From Poindextera sp035294785 (lineage in GTDB: Bacteria; Pseudomonadota; Alphaproteobacteria; Caulobacterales; Caulobacteraceae), in assembly GCA_035294785.1 (NCBI GenBank), contig DATGKF010000008.1, positions 1-64,000 on the forward strand: a stretch of 64,000 nt of DNA, in the 5' to 3' direction. The translations under genes were made by a program, and so were the position numbers. This document shows positions 42,387-51,791 of the stretch, in pieces. Each line of letters starts with the position of its first letter. The first letter of the stretch is position 1. The notes under the pieces were generated by a model. It was not told the DNA's origin. It saw nothing but the letters and a program-made list of their open reading frames with translations, and did no database searches.

Positions 42387-43245
42387 GCCGCCCGCGCCGG
42401 CGCTGAGCAATGCACAGCTCGCGCCCGGCCTCTATCTGGTCGCGACGCCGATCGGCAACCTGCGCGACATCACGCTGCGGGCGCTCGACATTCTGGCCGC
42501 GGTCGACCGGGTCCTCGCCGAGGACACCCGCGTCACCGGCCGCCTCCTGGCCGCCTACGGCATCAGGAAACCCCTCGAGCGCTACGACGACCACGCCGGC
42601 GCGCGCATCCGCCCACGGGTTCTGGCCGAGCTCGCGGCCGGCGGGCGCATCGCCCTCTGTTCCGACGCGGGCACGCCGCTGGTCTCCGATCCCGGCTACC
42701 GGCTGGTGCGCGAAGCGGTGGCGCAGGGCGTGAGCGTGACGCCCGCGCCCGGCGCCTCGGCGGTGCTGGCGGCGCTGGCCGCCTCTGGCCTGCCCACCGA
42801 CCGCTTTCTCTTCGCCGGCTTCCCGCCGCCCAAGCCCGCGGCGCGGCGCGCCTTCCTCGAGACGCTGAGGCCCATTCGCGCGACGCTGGTGCTGTTCGAG
42901 GGCGCGCCGCGTCTGGGCGCCAGCCTCGCCGACATGGCCGCCGTGCTCGGCGCGCGCGAGGCGGTCGTCGCGCGCGAGCTCACCAAGCTGCACGAGACCC
43001 TCTACCGCGACCGGCTGGACGCGCTCGCCGCCGCGCCGGCGCTGGCGGCGCCAAAGGGCGAGATCGTGATCGTCATCGCGCCCGGCGAGGCCGAGCCGGC
43101 GGGCGAGGCCGAGGTCGGCGCGGCGCTCACCGAAGCTCTCGCCCGCCTCCCGCCGGCCAAGGCGGCGGCGGCCGTGGCCGCCCGGCTCGGCGTCGACCGC
43201 AAGGCGCTCTATCGGCGGGCGCTGGCCGCCAAGGACGGGCGGTGA
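42376..43245 (+). CDS. rsmI: 16S rRNA (cytidine1402-2'-O)-methyltransferase RsmI
   Basis: 289 aa of the tetrapyrrole-methylase fold. Signatures: LYLVATPIGNLRDITLRALD, AEDTRVTGRLL, ALCSDAGTPLVSDPGYRLV and APGASAVLAALAASGLPTDR. The C-terminal domain ends with a helical region. It methylates C1402 of 16S rRNA in the decoding centre. It overlaps hemW by 11 bases and yraN by 4, so the genes are translationally coupled. Confidence 0.95.
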   Translation: MPARPPAPALSNAQLAPGLYLVATPIGNLRDITLRALDILAAVDRVLAEDTRVTGRLLAAYGIRKPLERYDDHAGARIRPRVLAELAAGGRIALCSDAGTPLVSDPGYRLVREAVAQGVSVTPAPGASAVLAALAASGLPTDRFLFAGFPPPKPAARRAFLETLRPIRATLVLFEGAPRLGASLADMAAVLGAREAVVARELTKLHETLYRDRLDALAAAPALAAPKGEIVIVIAPGEAEPAGEAEVGAALTEALARLPPAKAAAAVAARLGVDRKALYRRALAAKDGR

Positions 43246-43622
43246 GCGAGGTTCGGCGCCTGCGCGGCGCCACCGCCCGCGCTGCCGGACGGCGGAGCGA
43301 GATCCTCGCCGCGCTCTGGCTGATGGCCAAGGGTTACCGCGTGCTCGGCTTCCGCCATCGGCTGCGCCAGGGGGAGGTCGACCTGCTCGCGGCCCGCGGG
43401 CGCGTGCTGATCGCGGTCGAGGTCAAGCGGCGGGCGGCGCTGGAGGCGGCGCTCGAAGCGGTCACCCCGGCGCAGCGCCAGCGTCTGCGCCGCGCGCTCC
43501 GCGCCTACGCCGCGCGGCATCCACGCTTCGCCGAGGCCGAGCTCAGGCTCGACCTCGTGGCCCTCGCGCCTGGCCGCCTGCCACGCCATATTCGCGGCGC
43601 ATGGCGCGAAGACGAGTCTTGA
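43242..43622 (+). CDS. yraN: YraN/UPF0102 endonuclease-like protein
   Basis: 126 aa of the restriction-endonuclease-like (PD-(D/E)xK) fold. GRRSEILAALWLMAKGYRVL opens the domain, GEVDLLA and VEVKRR supply the acidic and Lys residues. The family is nearly always found next to rsmI, as here, and its substrate is unknown. The start overlaps the rsmI stop (GTGA). Confidence 0.92.
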   Translation: MSEVRRLRGATARAAGRRSEILAALWLMAKGYRVLGFRHRLRQGEVDLLAARGRVLIAVEVKRRAALEAALEAVTPAQRQRLRRALRAYAARHPRFAEAELRLDLVALAPGRLPRHIRGAWREDES

Positions 43623-43647
43623 GCCGCCCGAACTGAAGGACGCCGTC

Positions 43648-44595
43648 ATGGCCCTCTCCGTCGCCATCCAGATGGACCCCGTCGAGGCGGTGAACATCGA
43701 GGCCGACACCACCTTCATGATGATGATGGAGGCGCAGGCGCGCGGGCACGCCCTGTGGGTCTATGGACCCGGCCAGCTGGCGCTCGAGGACGGCCGCGTC
43801 ATGGCGCGGGGCCGGGCGCTCACGCTGCAGGCGGTCAAGGGCGACCACCACCGCGCCGGCCGCGTCGAGGTTCGCGCGCTCGAGGAGATGGACGTGGTGC
43901 TGATGCGCCAGGATCCGCCCTTCGACCTCGCCTACATCACCACGACCCACATCCTCGAACGCATCCATCCGAGGACGCTGGTGGTCAACAACCCGGCCGA
44001 GGTGCGGAACGCGCCGGAGAAGCTGTTCGTGACCGGCTTTCCCGGCATCCAGCCGCCGACCCTGATCACATCGGACCCGGCCGCTATCGCCGACTTCCGC
44101 GCCCGACACGGAGACCTGATCCTGAAGCCGCTCTACGGCGGCAAGGGCTCGGGCGTGACGCGGGTCAAACCCGACGACGCCAACCTGGACGCCTTGCTCG
44201 AGCTCTACGGCTACATCGGCCGCGAGCCGGTGGTGGTGCAGAAGTTCGTGCCGGCGGTGGTCAAGGGCGACAAGCGTATCATCCTCGTCGACGGGGACGT
44301 GGTGGGCGCGATCAACCGCGTGCCGGCAGAGGGCCAGGTGCGCTCCAACATGGCGCGGGGCGGAACGCCCGTTCCCACCGAACTCACCGCCCGCGACCGC
44401 GAGCTTTGCGCCATCATCGGCCCGGAGCTGAAGCGGCGGGGGCTGCTCTTCGTCGGCATCGACGTGATCGGCGACTACATGACCGAGATCAACGTCACCT
44501 CGCCCACCGGCGCCCAGCAGCTGAAGCGCTTTGGCGGCGCCGACGCCGCGGCCCTGCTCTGGGACCGCATCGAAGCGATCCGCGCCGGCGGCTAG
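43648..44595 (+). CDS. gshB: Glutathione synthetase GshB
   Basis: 315 aa, ATP-grasp ligase joining gamma-glutamylcysteine and glycine. Motifs: SVAIQMDPVEAVNIEADTTF, MRQDPPFDLAYITTTHILE, LKPLYGGKGSGVTRV, DKRIILVDGDVVGAINRVP and INVTSPTGAQQL. The GAAGGA ribosome-binding site and a 25-nt gap link it to yraN. Convergent with the amidase gene (4-base overlap). Confidence 0.96.
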   Translation: MALSVAIQMDPVEAVNIEADTTFMMMMEAQARGHALWVYGPGQLALEDGRVMARGRALTLQAVKGDHHRAGRVEVRALEEMDVVLMRQDPPFDLAYITTTHILERIHPRTLVVNNPAEVRNAPEKLFVTGFPGIQPPTLITSDPAAIADFRARHGDLILKPLYGGKGSGVTRVKPDDANLDALLELYGYIGREPVVVQKFVPAVVKGDKRIILVDGDVVGAINRVPAEGQVRSNMARGGTPVPTELTARDRELCAIIGPELKRRGLLFVGIDVIGDYMTEINVTSPTGAQQLKRFGGADAAALLWDRIEAIRAGG

Positions 44596-46025
44596 CCTTC
44601 GGGCGGGGGCATGAAACCGCCCACCGCGTCCTCGATCGCCTGCGCCACCGCCAGGGTCCGCCCGTCGCCGCCGCGCGGCCCGATGATCTGCACGCCGACC
44701 GGCATGCCGTCGGCGGCCAGGCCGGCCGGCACAGCGGTCGCCGGCAGCCCGCAGGCGGTCGCCAGCGCGATCCAGTTCAGCATCGAAAGGTAGGGAAGCT
44801 TGCCGCCGTCGGCGGTGGGGAGGGCGCGGGCGGGCATCGGCCGGTGGTCGTGCGGAAAGGCGGTGACCGGCGTGATCGGCGCGATGACCGCGGTGACTCG
44901 CCCGAACAGGCCGCGAAGCTCGCGGCCGACCTTTGCGCGGGCCTCGTCCGCCGCCAGCCACTCCGCATGGGTCGCCGTGCGCGCCAGCACCGCGCCTGTC
45001 CAGTCGGGCGCGAGACCGAGCCGCCGCGCCAGAAGGGCCACGCCGCGCATCCGCTCCAGGCCGCGCAGCGCGGCCGGCTGCATGTCCTGCGCCAGCACCG
45101 CCGAGAGCAGCAGCCGGTAGGCTTTGAGCAGCGCCGCGCCGTCGGTCGGCCGCACGCGCTCGACGCTGACGCCGCGGCGGGTCAACTCCGCGACGAAGGT
45201 CTCGATCACGTCGCGCACCTGGCCGTCGAGGGGAAAGCCCGGCTCTTCGATCCAGAGCCCCAGCTTCAGTTCGGTGAACTCGGCCGACGGCGCCCGGGCG
45301 GCCAGCGGCCCTTCTTCCAGCACCGACAGCAAAAGGCGCAGGTCCCGCGCCGAGCGCGCCATCGGCCCGACCACGTTCAGATCGCGCTCCGCCACCGTGC
45401 CCGGGCGCGGCGGCACATGGCCCTGCTGGCTGACGAGGCCCCAGGTGGGCTTGTGCGAGAAGACGCCGCAGAAGGCCGCCGGCACGCGCAGGGAGCCGCC
45501 GATGTCCGAGCCGATCTCCAGCGCCGTCACCCGCGCCGCCAGCGCCGCCGCCGCCCCGCCCGACGAGCCGCCGGTCGTGCGCTCCAGGTTCCAGGGGTTG
45601 TTGGTCGTCCCGTAAAGGGCGTTGTAGGTCTGCCAGTCGCCGGCCATCACCGGGGTGTTGGTCTTGCCCCAGATGACCGCGCCGGCGTGCTTGGCGCGCG
45701 CCACCGCGCCGGCGTCCGGCGCGCGCCGCCCCAGCAGCGCCTTCAGCCCCGACGAGGCCGGCAGCCCCTCGACGTCGAAGGTGTCCTTGATCGTCATCGG
45801 CAGGCCGGCGAGCGCGCCCGGCGGATCGCCCTTGGCCCGATGTTCGTCGATGGCGCCGGCTCTCAGCCGCGCCCGCTCCAGATCGGTGGCGACGACGGCG
45901 TTGATCTCGCTCTTGCAGGCGGCGTGGCGGCGCAGCGTTTCGTCGAGCAGCTCGACCGCGCTGATCCGCCGGGTCTCCAGCGCCTGCAGCTGGGCGGTGG
46001 CGTCGAGGGCGGTGATGTCAGCCAC
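44592..46025 (-). CDS. Amidase-signature family hydrolase
   Basis: 477 aa. The Ser-cisSer-Lys triad is intact: Lys in LAGLPMTIKDTFDV, cis-Ser in TTGGSSGGAAAAL and nucleophile Ser in SDIGGSLRVPA. Such enzymes hydrolyse a wide range of amides; the substrate is not evident, and it is not GatA given the absence of gatB/gatC and the divergent C-terminus. It overlaps the 3' end of dapB by 8 bases, forming a map-dapB-amidase run. Confidence 0.9.
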   Translation of the reverse strand: MADITALDATAQLQALETRRISAVELLDETLRRHAACKSEINAVVATDLERARLRAGAIDEHRAKGDPPGALAGLPMTIKDTFDVEGLPASSGLKALLGRRAPDAGAVARAKHAGAVIWGKTNTPVMAGDWQTYNALYGTTNNPWNLERTTGGSSGGAAAALAARVTALEIGSDIGGSLRVPAAFCGVFSHKPTWGLVSQQGHVPPRPGTVAERDLNVVGPMARSARDLRLLLSVLEEGPLAARAPSAEFTELKLGLWIEEPGFPLDGQVRDVIETFVAELTRRGVSVERVRPTDGAALLKAYRLLLSAVLAQDMQPAALRGLERMRGVALLARRLGLAPDWTGAVLARTATHAEWLAADEARAKVGRELRGLFGRVTAVIAPITPVTAFPHDHRPMPARALPTADGGKLPYLSMLNWIALATACGLPATAVPAGLAADGMPVGVQIIGPRGGDGRTLAVAQAIEDAVGGFMPPPEG

Positions 46026-46809
46026 GGCGAAAGCCCAGGACGTCCTGCATGTCGTAGAGGCCGGGCGGCTTGCCGGCGACCCAGAGCGCCGCGGCCAGCG
46101 CGCCGCGGGCGAACAGGCTGCGGTCCCGCGCCGAATGCGAGAGGGTGAGGCTCTCGTCCTCGGCGATGAAGCTCACGCTGTGCTCGCCGACGATGCCCCC
46201 GCCGCGCAGGACGGAAAAGCCGATCGCGCCCTCCCGCCGGGCGCCGGGCAGGCCGTCGCGCACCCGGTCGGCCACTGCGCCCAGGTCGACGCCGCGCCCG
46301 CGCGCCGCCGCCTCGCCCAGGCGAAGCGCCGTGCCCGACGGCGCGTCGACCTTGCGCTTGTGATGCGCCTCGAAGATCTCGATGTCCCAGTCGCGCGGCC
46401 CCATGCGCTCGGCCGCCTGCTCGACCAGCCCCATGAGGATGTTGACGCCCAGCGAGTAGCTCGGCGCGCGGACGATGGCGATGCGACCGGCGGCGGTGGT
46501 GATGGCCGCATCGTCTTCCGCCGTCCCGCCGGTCGCGCCGATCACCAGCGCCGGCGCGCCGCGCGCGGCCGCCTTCGCCGCCAGCGCGGCCGAGGCCGCG
46601 ACGGTGGTGAAGTCGACGATGACCTCCGCGGCCGCCAGCGCCGCGTCCGCGCTCCCCAGCGTGCGGCCGTCCAACGCCGCGCCCGCCCGCTCCGGCAGGT
46701 CGAACAGGCCGGCGACCTCTGCGGCGTCGGAGGCGTCCACGGCCGCCGTCACCGCCCGGCCCATGCGTCCGAGCGCGCCGGCGATCCCTATTCTCAGCCG
46801 TTCAGCCAA
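46018..46809 (-). CDS. dapB: 4-hydroxy-tetrahydrodipicolinate reductase DapB
   Basis: 263 aa. It reduces the dihydrodipicolinate precursor on the lysine/diaminopimelate pathway. The N-terminal Rossmann motif is GIAGALGRMGRAV and the catalytic region is EAHHKRKVDAPSGTALRLGE. It starts at TTG 46809, directly before AERLRIGIAG, with GGAG upstream. It is the second diaminopimelate gene in the window after dapF (4264). Confidence 0.95.
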   Translation of the reverse strand: MAERLRIGIAGALGRMGRAVTAAVDASDAAEVAGLFDLPERAGAALDGRTLGSADAALAAAEVIVDFTTVAASAALAAKAAARGAPALVIGATGGTAEDDAAITTAAGRIAIVRAPSYSLGVNILMGLVEQAAERMGPRDWDIEIFEAHHKRKVDAPSGTALRLGEAAARGRGVDLGAVADRVRDGLPGARREGAIGFSVLRGGGIVGEHSVSFIAEDESLTLSHSARDRSLFARGALAAALWVAGKPPGLYDMQDVLGFRRG

Positions 46810-46823
46810 GGCGGCGCTCCTCT

Positions 46824-47573
46824 TCAGCCGGGCAGGGTGACGACGATCGGCCCGGACGGCGTCGCCACCAGCGTGTGCTCGTACTGCACCGTCGGCGCGC
46901 CGGTGTCGGCGCTCAGCGTCCAGCCGTCGTCGCCCTCGACCGCCCAGTCCGACCCCAGCGACAGGAAGGGCTCGATCGTGAAGACCTGACCCGCGCCGAT
47001 CGTTCGCCGGTCGCCGGCGTCGTACCAGGTGGCGATCTCCGTCGGCTCTTCGTGCAACGCATCGCCGACGCCGTGGCTGGCGAGGTTGCGGATCAGGCTG
47101 TAGCCGTTCTTGTCGGCGAACCGCTGCACCGCGCGGCCGATCTCGTTCAGCCGCCCGCCGCTCCGCACGGCCCGCACCCCGCTCCAGAGGGCGCGGCGGC
47201 CGTCGCGGGCCAGGCGGGCGATGCGCGGCGCAACCGGCGGCACGGCGAAGCTGCCGCCGGTGTCGGCGAAGACGCCGTCCAGTTCGGCCGAGACGTCGAT
47301 GTTGACCAGGTCGCCGGCCGCGATGCGCTGCTCGCCCGGAATGCCGTGGGCGATGGCCGGAAAGACCGAAATGCACGTCGCGCCGGGGAAGGCGTAAGTC
47401 AGTTCGGGCGCCGAGCGGGCGCCTTCGCGCTCCAGCATCTCGCGGCCCAGCCGGTCGAGCTCGGCCGTCGTGATCCCTGGCGTCAGCGCGCGCGCCATGG
47501 CGCCCATCACCTCGGCGACCAGGCGGCCGACGCGCTTCAGGCGCTCGAGCTCTTCTTCGTTGCCGATCGTCAT
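46824..47573 (-). CDS. map: Type I methionine aminopeptidase
   Basis: 249 aa. It removes N-terminal Met from nascent proteins. Metal ligands are seen in NIDVSAELDGVFADTG (two Asp), SHGVGDALHEEP (His), FTIEPFLSLG (Glu) and QYEHTLVAT (Glu). The ATG at 47573 opens MTIGNEEELERLKRVGRLVA. It is divergent from the malic enzyme gene and 14 nt upstream of dapB. Confidence 0.96.
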   Translation of the reverse strand: MTIGNEEELERLKRVGRLVAEVMGAMARALTPGITTAELDRLGREMLEREGARSAPELTYAFPGATCISVFPAIAHGIPGEQRIAAGDLVNIDVSAELDGVFADTGGSFAVPPVAPRIARLARDGRRALWSGVRAVRSGGRLNEIGRAVQRFADKNGYSLIRNLASHGVGDALHEEPTEIATWYDAGDRRTIGAGQVFTIEPFLSLGSDWAVEGDDGWTLSADTGAPTVQYEHTLVATPSGPIVVTLPG

Positions 47574-47708
47574 CGCCGCCGACCCTCGCCCAGCCGTCCA
47601 TTCCGCGCAAGACGGGCGGTTGTGGCGGCAAGGGCCCGTCGCTAGGGTGCCGGCCCGGTCGGGGAAGGGGCCCCGCGCCGCTGAACGAAAAGCGAAACAG
47701 CCGCCCGC

Positions 47709-49997
47709 ATGAGCGACACCGAGAAACGCGCTTTCACCGACGAGGAGGCGCTGGCGTTCCACAGGGAGCCGCAGCCCGGCAAGATCGCCGTCGTCGCCAC
47801 CAAGCCGATGGACACCGAGCGGGACCTGAGCCTCGCCTATTCGCCGGGCGTGGCCGTGCCGGTGCGCGCCATCGCCGAGGATCCGGACGCCGCCTACGAC
47901 TACACGTCGAAGGGCAACCTGGTCGCTGTCATCTCCAACGGCACCGCGATTCTCGGCCTGGGCGACCTCGGCGCGCTCGCGTCCAAGCCAGTCATGGAAG
48001 GCAAGGCGGTGCTCTTCAAGCGCTTCGCCGACGTGGACGCCATCGACGTCGAGGTGGCCAGCCGCGATCCGGACGAGATCATCACCGTGGTGAAGAACAT
48101 CGGCCTCACCTACGGCGGCATCAATCTGGAAGACATCAAGAGCCCGGAGTGCTTCCGCATCGAGACCGAGCTGCAGGAGCTGCTCGACATCCCGGTCTTC
48201 CACGACGACCAGCATGGCACGGCGGTCATCTCGGCGGCGGGACTGATGAACGCCTGCGACATCACCGGCCGCAAGCTCTCCGACATCAAGCTGGTGCTGA
48301 ACGGCGCCGGCGCCGCCGGCATCGCCTCGCTCGACCTGGTCAAGGCCATGGGGGTGAAGGGCGAAAACTGCATCGCCGTCGATTCCAAGGGCGTCATCTA
48401 TCAGGGGCGCACGGAGTCGATGAACCAGTGGAAGTCGGCGCACGCGGTCGAGACCGACTGCCGCACGCTGTCCGACGCGATGAAAGGCGCCGACGTCTTC
48501 CTCGGCCTTTCGGTCAAGGGCGCGCTCACCCAGGCGATGGTGAAGTCGATGGCCCCCCGGCCGATCATCTTCGCCATGGCCAATCCGGATCCGGAGATCA
48601 CGCCCGAAGAAGCGCTGGCGGTCCGGCCCGACGCCATCATCGCCACCGGGCGCTCGGACTATCCGAACCAGGTCAACAACGTGCTGGGCTTCCCCTACAT
48701 CTTCCGCGGCGCCCTCGACGTGCGCGCCCGCCGCGTCAACATGGAGATGAAGATCGCCTGCGCCCGGGCGCTGGCCGAGCTGGCGCGCGAGGACGTGCCG
48801 GACGAAGTCGCCGCCGCCTATCACGGCCGGGCGTTGAAGTTCGGGCCGGAGTACATCATTCCGGCGCCCTTCGACCCCAGGCTCATCTGGTACATCCCGC
48901 CCTTCATCGCCGAGGCGGCGATGTCGACCGGCGTGGCGCGCCGCCCGATCGAGGACATGGACGCCTACCGCGCGTCGCTCGCCCAGCGGCTCGATCCGTC
49001 CGCGGGCTTTCTGCAGAAAATCTCCGGCGCCGTGCTGCAGGCGCCGAAGAAGCGCGTCGTGTTCGCCGAGGGCGAGGAGACCAGCGTCATCCGCGCCGCT
49101 TACGCCTTCCAGAGCGGCGGGCTCGGGCACGCCATCCTGGTCGGGCGCGAGGAGCTGGTGCGGCAGAACATGCGCCTGGTCGGCCTCGACCCGGACGAGG
49201 TCGAGCTCGAGATCGTCAATGCGCGCGTTTCGCACCGCAATCCCGAGTACGTCGACTTCGTCTACAAGCGGCTGCAGCGCGAGGGCTATCTGGTCCGCGA
49301 CGTCCAGCGCCTGATCAACCAGGACCGCAACTCGTTCGCCGCCGCGATGGTGGCGCTCGGCCACGCCGACGGCCTGGTCACCGGCGTCACCCGCAGCTTC
49401 GACCAGTCGCTGGAAGAGGTCATGCGGGTGATCGATCCGGCCCCGCGCGGCCGCGTGATCGGCATGTCCATCGTGCTGGCCAAGGGCCACACCCTGTTCA
49501 TCGCCGACACCAACGTCACCGAAATGCCGGACCCGGAGGAGCTGGTCGAGATCGCCATCGAGGCCGCCCATGCGGTGCGCGACCTCGGCTTCACCCCCAG
49601 GGTCGCCTTCATGTCCTATTCCAGCTTCGGCAATCCCATGGGCGAGCGGTCGGAGAAGGTGCGCAGCGCGGTCGCGCTGCTCGACGCCGTCGACGGAGTC
49701 GACTTCGAGTACGAGGGCGAGATGCCGCCGGAGTTGGCGCTGGAGCCCGAGCGGCGCGGCAACTTCCCGTTCATGCGCCTGACCGGCCCGGCCAATGTGC
49801 TGATCATGCCGGCCATCCACTCGGCGTCGATTTCCACAAAGCTGGTGCAGGCGCTGGGCGGGGCGACCGTGGTCGGGCCGATCCTGCTCGGCCTGTCGAA
49901 GTCGGTGCAGATCTGCCCGCTGTCGGCCTCGGTCTCCAAGATCCTGCAGATGGCCACCATGGCCGCCTACGACCGCCGGCTGGGGGTCGAGGCATGA
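47709..49997 (+). CDS. maeB: NADP-dependent malic enzyme with a fused phosphotransacetylase-like domain
   Basis: 762 aa. The malic N-terminal domain is at about residues 18-150 (SLAYSPGVAVPVRAI, YTSKGNLVAVISNGTAILGL) and the NAD(P)-binding domain at about 165-400 (FHDDQHGTAVISAAGLMNA, NGAGAAGIASLDL). The PTA/PTB domain at about 430-758 (VVFAEGEETSVIRAAYAF, SYSSFGNPMGERSEKVR) is usually regulatory, not catalytic, in this alphaproteobacterial type. It decarboxylates malate to pyruvate. Its stop overlaps the ATG of the following small gene. Confidence 0.95.
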   Translation: MSDTEKRAFTDEEALAFHREPQPGKIAVVATKPMDTERDLSLAYSPGVAVPVRAIAEDPDAAYDYTSKGNLVAVISNGTAILGLGDLGALASKPVMEGKAVLFKRFADVDAIDVEVASRDPDEIITVVKNIGLTYGGINLEDIKSPECFRIETELQELLDIPVFHDDQHGTAVISAAGLMNACDITGRKLSDIKLVLNGAGAAGIASLDLVKAMGVKGENCIAVDSKGVIYQGRTESMNQWKSAHAVETDCRTLSDAMKGADVFLGLSVKGALTQAMVKSMAPRPIIFAMANPDPEITPEEALAVRPDAIIATGRSDYPNQVNNVLGFPYIFRGALDVRARRVNMEMKIACARALAELAREDVPDEVAAAYHGRALKFGPEYIIPAPFDPRLIWYIPPFIAEAAMSTGVARRPIEDMDAYRASLAQRLDPSAGFLQKISGAVLQAPKKRVVFAEGEETSVIRAAYAFQSGGLGHAILVGREELVRQNMRLVGLDPDEVELEIVNARVSHRNPEYVDFVYKRLQREGYLVRDVQRLINQDRNSFAAAMVALGHADGLVTGVTRSFDQSLEEVMRVIDPAPRGRVIGMSIVLAKGHTLFIADTNVTEMPDPEELVEIAIEAAHAVRDLGFTPRVAFMSYSSFGNPMGERSEKVRSAVALLDAVDGVDFEYEGEMPPELALEPERRGNFPFMRLTGPANVLIMPAIHSASISTKLVQALGGATVVGPILLGLSKSVQICPLSASVSKILQMATMAAYDRRLGVEA

Positions 49998-50302
49998 TCG
50001 AGGCGGCCGGTTGGTCGATCGCCGTCGCCGGCCAGCTGCGCGCACATTTCAAGCCGCCGGACGGCCCTAGCCGCGCGGGCGCCGACTGGGCGGTGACGCT
50101 GACGAAGGACGGCCAGCCGCGCCGCATCCTGGTCCGCGCCTGGGACAGCGACATCGGCAGTCAGACGCGCGCCGGTCCCCTGGTCGAAGCCTATGTCGCC
50201 GGCCTGATCCGGAGCGGCTGGTCGCCCGAGGCCCAGAGCGGCGCCCCCGGCGAGCTGGTCTACGGCGGCCCCAAGGCGAAGCCCTGGTGGAAGGTCTGGT
50301 AG
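49994..50302 (+). CDS. Small hypothetical protein coupled to maeB
   Basis: 102 aa, not recognised. It begins MIEAAGWSIAVAGQLRAHFK and contains WAVTLTKDGQPRRILVRAWD and an aromatic end (KAKPWWKVW). No signal peptide or membrane segment is seen. The ATG overlaps the maeB stop (ATGA), so it is translated with the enzyme and may be a partner or a neighbour of chance. The 3' flank has an 8-bp inverted repeat. Confidence 0.7.
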   Translation: MIEAAGWSIAVAGQLRAHFKPPDGPSRAGADWAVTLTKDGQPRRILVRAWDSDIGSQTRAGPLVEAYVAGLIRSGWSPEAQSGAPGELVYGGPKAKPWWKVW

Positions 50303-50333
50303 GCAGCGGGAATATCCTCAACGACCTGCTCGC

Positions 50334-50361
50334 GACGCCGGGAGGGAGGCGCGCCGGCGTC
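50334..50361 (+). terminator. Stem-loop after the maeB unit
   Basis: GACGCCGG (50334-50341) and CCGGCGTC (50354-50361) form a perfect 8-bp stem with a 12-nt loop, 31 nt after the stop of the small gene. There is no T-tract, so it may act with Rho or merely protect the 3' end. Confidence 0.4.
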
Positions 50362-50394
50362 TGGGCCGTTCGCTCCTAAGGGAGGCCAGCTTGA

Positions 50395-50410
50395 CGTCGG
50401 CCGGCCGACG
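50395..50410. repeat. 16-bp perfect palindrome upstream of the Hsp70-like gene
   Basis: CGTCGGCCGGCCGACG at 50395-50410 is fully self-complementary, about 80 bp before the start of the yegD-like gene. It could be an operator for a dimeric regulator or simply a GC-rich chance palindrome. Confidence 0.3.
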
Positions 50411-50489
50411 CGGCAAAGACGCCGCCCCTCGTCAAACAGCTTAGGTCGGAACGCCGTGCGAGCGCTGGCACGGCGCCCCGCTTGCTCTG

Positions 50490-51791
50490 ATGTCCACGCT
50501 CGGGATCGACTTCGGCACCACCAACACCGTCGCCTCCTTCATCGGCGAGAGGGGCGAGGCCGAGCTCGTGCGCTTCGACTTCGAGGGCGAGACCTCGGCG
50601 ACGTTCCGCTCGTGCCTGAGCTTCGGCGGCGATGAGACGGCGCCGCGCGGCCGCGTGGTCGAGGCCGGCCCCTGGGCCATCGACGCCTATCTGGAGGACC
50701 CGGGCGCGACGCGGTTCATCCAGTCGTTCAAGAGCTTCGCCGCCAGCGCCACCTTCTCCGAGACCACCATCCTCGGGCGCCGCTACCGGTTCGAGGACCT
50801 GCTCTCGACCTTCCTGCTGCGCGTGCGCGCCCATGGCGGCGCGGCGATGGCGAGCCCGACGCGGCTGATCGTCGGCCGTCCGGTGCGCTTCGCCGGCGCC
50901 TATCCGGACCCGGCGCTGGCGCTCGAGCGCTACGAGACCGCCTTCCGCCGGCTGGGGGTCGACGAGATCTACTACGCGCACGAGCCGGTCGCCGCGGCCT
51001 TCTTCTTCGCCCGCGGACTGGACGCCGACGCGACCGTCCTCGTCGGCGACTTCGGCGGCGGCACCAGCGACTTTTCCATCGTCCGGTTCACCCGCCGGCG
51101 CGGCGTGCTGACCTCGAGAGCGCTCGGCCAGGCGGGCGTTGGGGTGGCCGGCGACGCCTTCGACTATCGGCTGATCGACCGGCTGGTCTCGCCGGCGCTC
51201 GGCAAGGGCTCGACCTACAGGGATTTCGCCAACATCGCGCCGATTCCGGTGCGCTACTTCGCCAATTTCGCCCGCTGGGACCAGCTCGCCCTGATGCGCG
51301 CCACCCGCGACATGAGCGACATCAAGGGCCTGGTGCGCAAGGCGGTCGAGCCGGAGAAGATCGCCCGCCTGGTCGAGTTCCTCGAGGGCGAATACGGCTA
51401 CCTGCTCTACCAGTCGATATCGCGGCTGAAGGAGGCGCTGTCGGTGCAGGACGCGGCGCGGTTCGCCTTCAACGCCGGCGACATCGCCATCGAGGCGGAC
51501 GTCGAGCGCGCCGACTTCGAGCGCTGGATCGCCCGCGACCTCGCCGCCATCGACCAGGCGGTCGACGAAGCGCTGGCCAGCGCCCGGCTGAAACCCGCCG
51601 CCATCGACCGCGTCTTCCTGACCGGCGGGTCTTCCTTCGTGCCGGCGGTGCGGGGGCTGTTCGAGCAACGGTTTCCACCGGAGCGGATCAGCAGCGGCGC
51701 GGAACTGGAGTCCATCGCCGCCGGCCTCGCCCTGATCGGCGCCGAAGCCGACCTCAGCCCCTGGTGCTCCCAGGCCGCGGCGTCGCCCTAG
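50490..51791 (+). CDS. YegD-like Hsp70-family protein
   Basis: 433 aa, a stand-alone Hsp70 ATPase-like domain without the peptide-binding half. Phosphate motifs: LGIDFGTTNTVASFIGE at the start, VLVGDFGGGTSDFSIVRF and FLTGGSSFVPAVRGLFEQ near the end. E. coli YegD is the named relative; its client is unknown. The 3' end overlaps the convergent ampG gene by 38 bases. Confidence 0.9.
   Translation: MSTLGIDFGTTNTVASFIGERGEAELVRFDFEGETSATFRSCLSFGGDETAPRGRVVEAGPWAIDAYLEDPGATRFIQSFKSFAASATFSETTILGRRYRFEDLLSTFLLRVRAHGGAAMASPTRLIVGRPVRFAGAYPDPALALERYETAFRRLGVDEIYYAHEPVAAAFFFARGLDADATVLVGDFGGGTSDFSIVRFTRRRGVLTSRALGQAGVGVAGDAFDYRLIDRLVSPALGKGSTYRDFANIAPIPVRYFANFARWDQLALMRATRDMSDIKGLVRKAVEPEKIARLVEFLEGEYGYLLYQSISRLKEALSVQDAARFAFNAGDIAIEADVERADFERWIARDLAAIDQAVDEALASARLKPAAIDRVFLTGGSSFVPAVRGLFEQRFPPERISSGAELESIAAGLALIGAEADLSPWCSQAAASP

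Noticed and set aside
44592..46025. Amidase gene as gatA (Glu-tRNA amidotransferase subunit A)
   Set aside because: No gatB or gatC is nearby and the C-terminal half diverges; only the amidase signature is shared.
46824..50045. 1073-codon minus-strand frame across map and opposite maeB
   Set aside because: Only the last 249 codons are the real map gene; the rest is the complement of malic enzyme codons.
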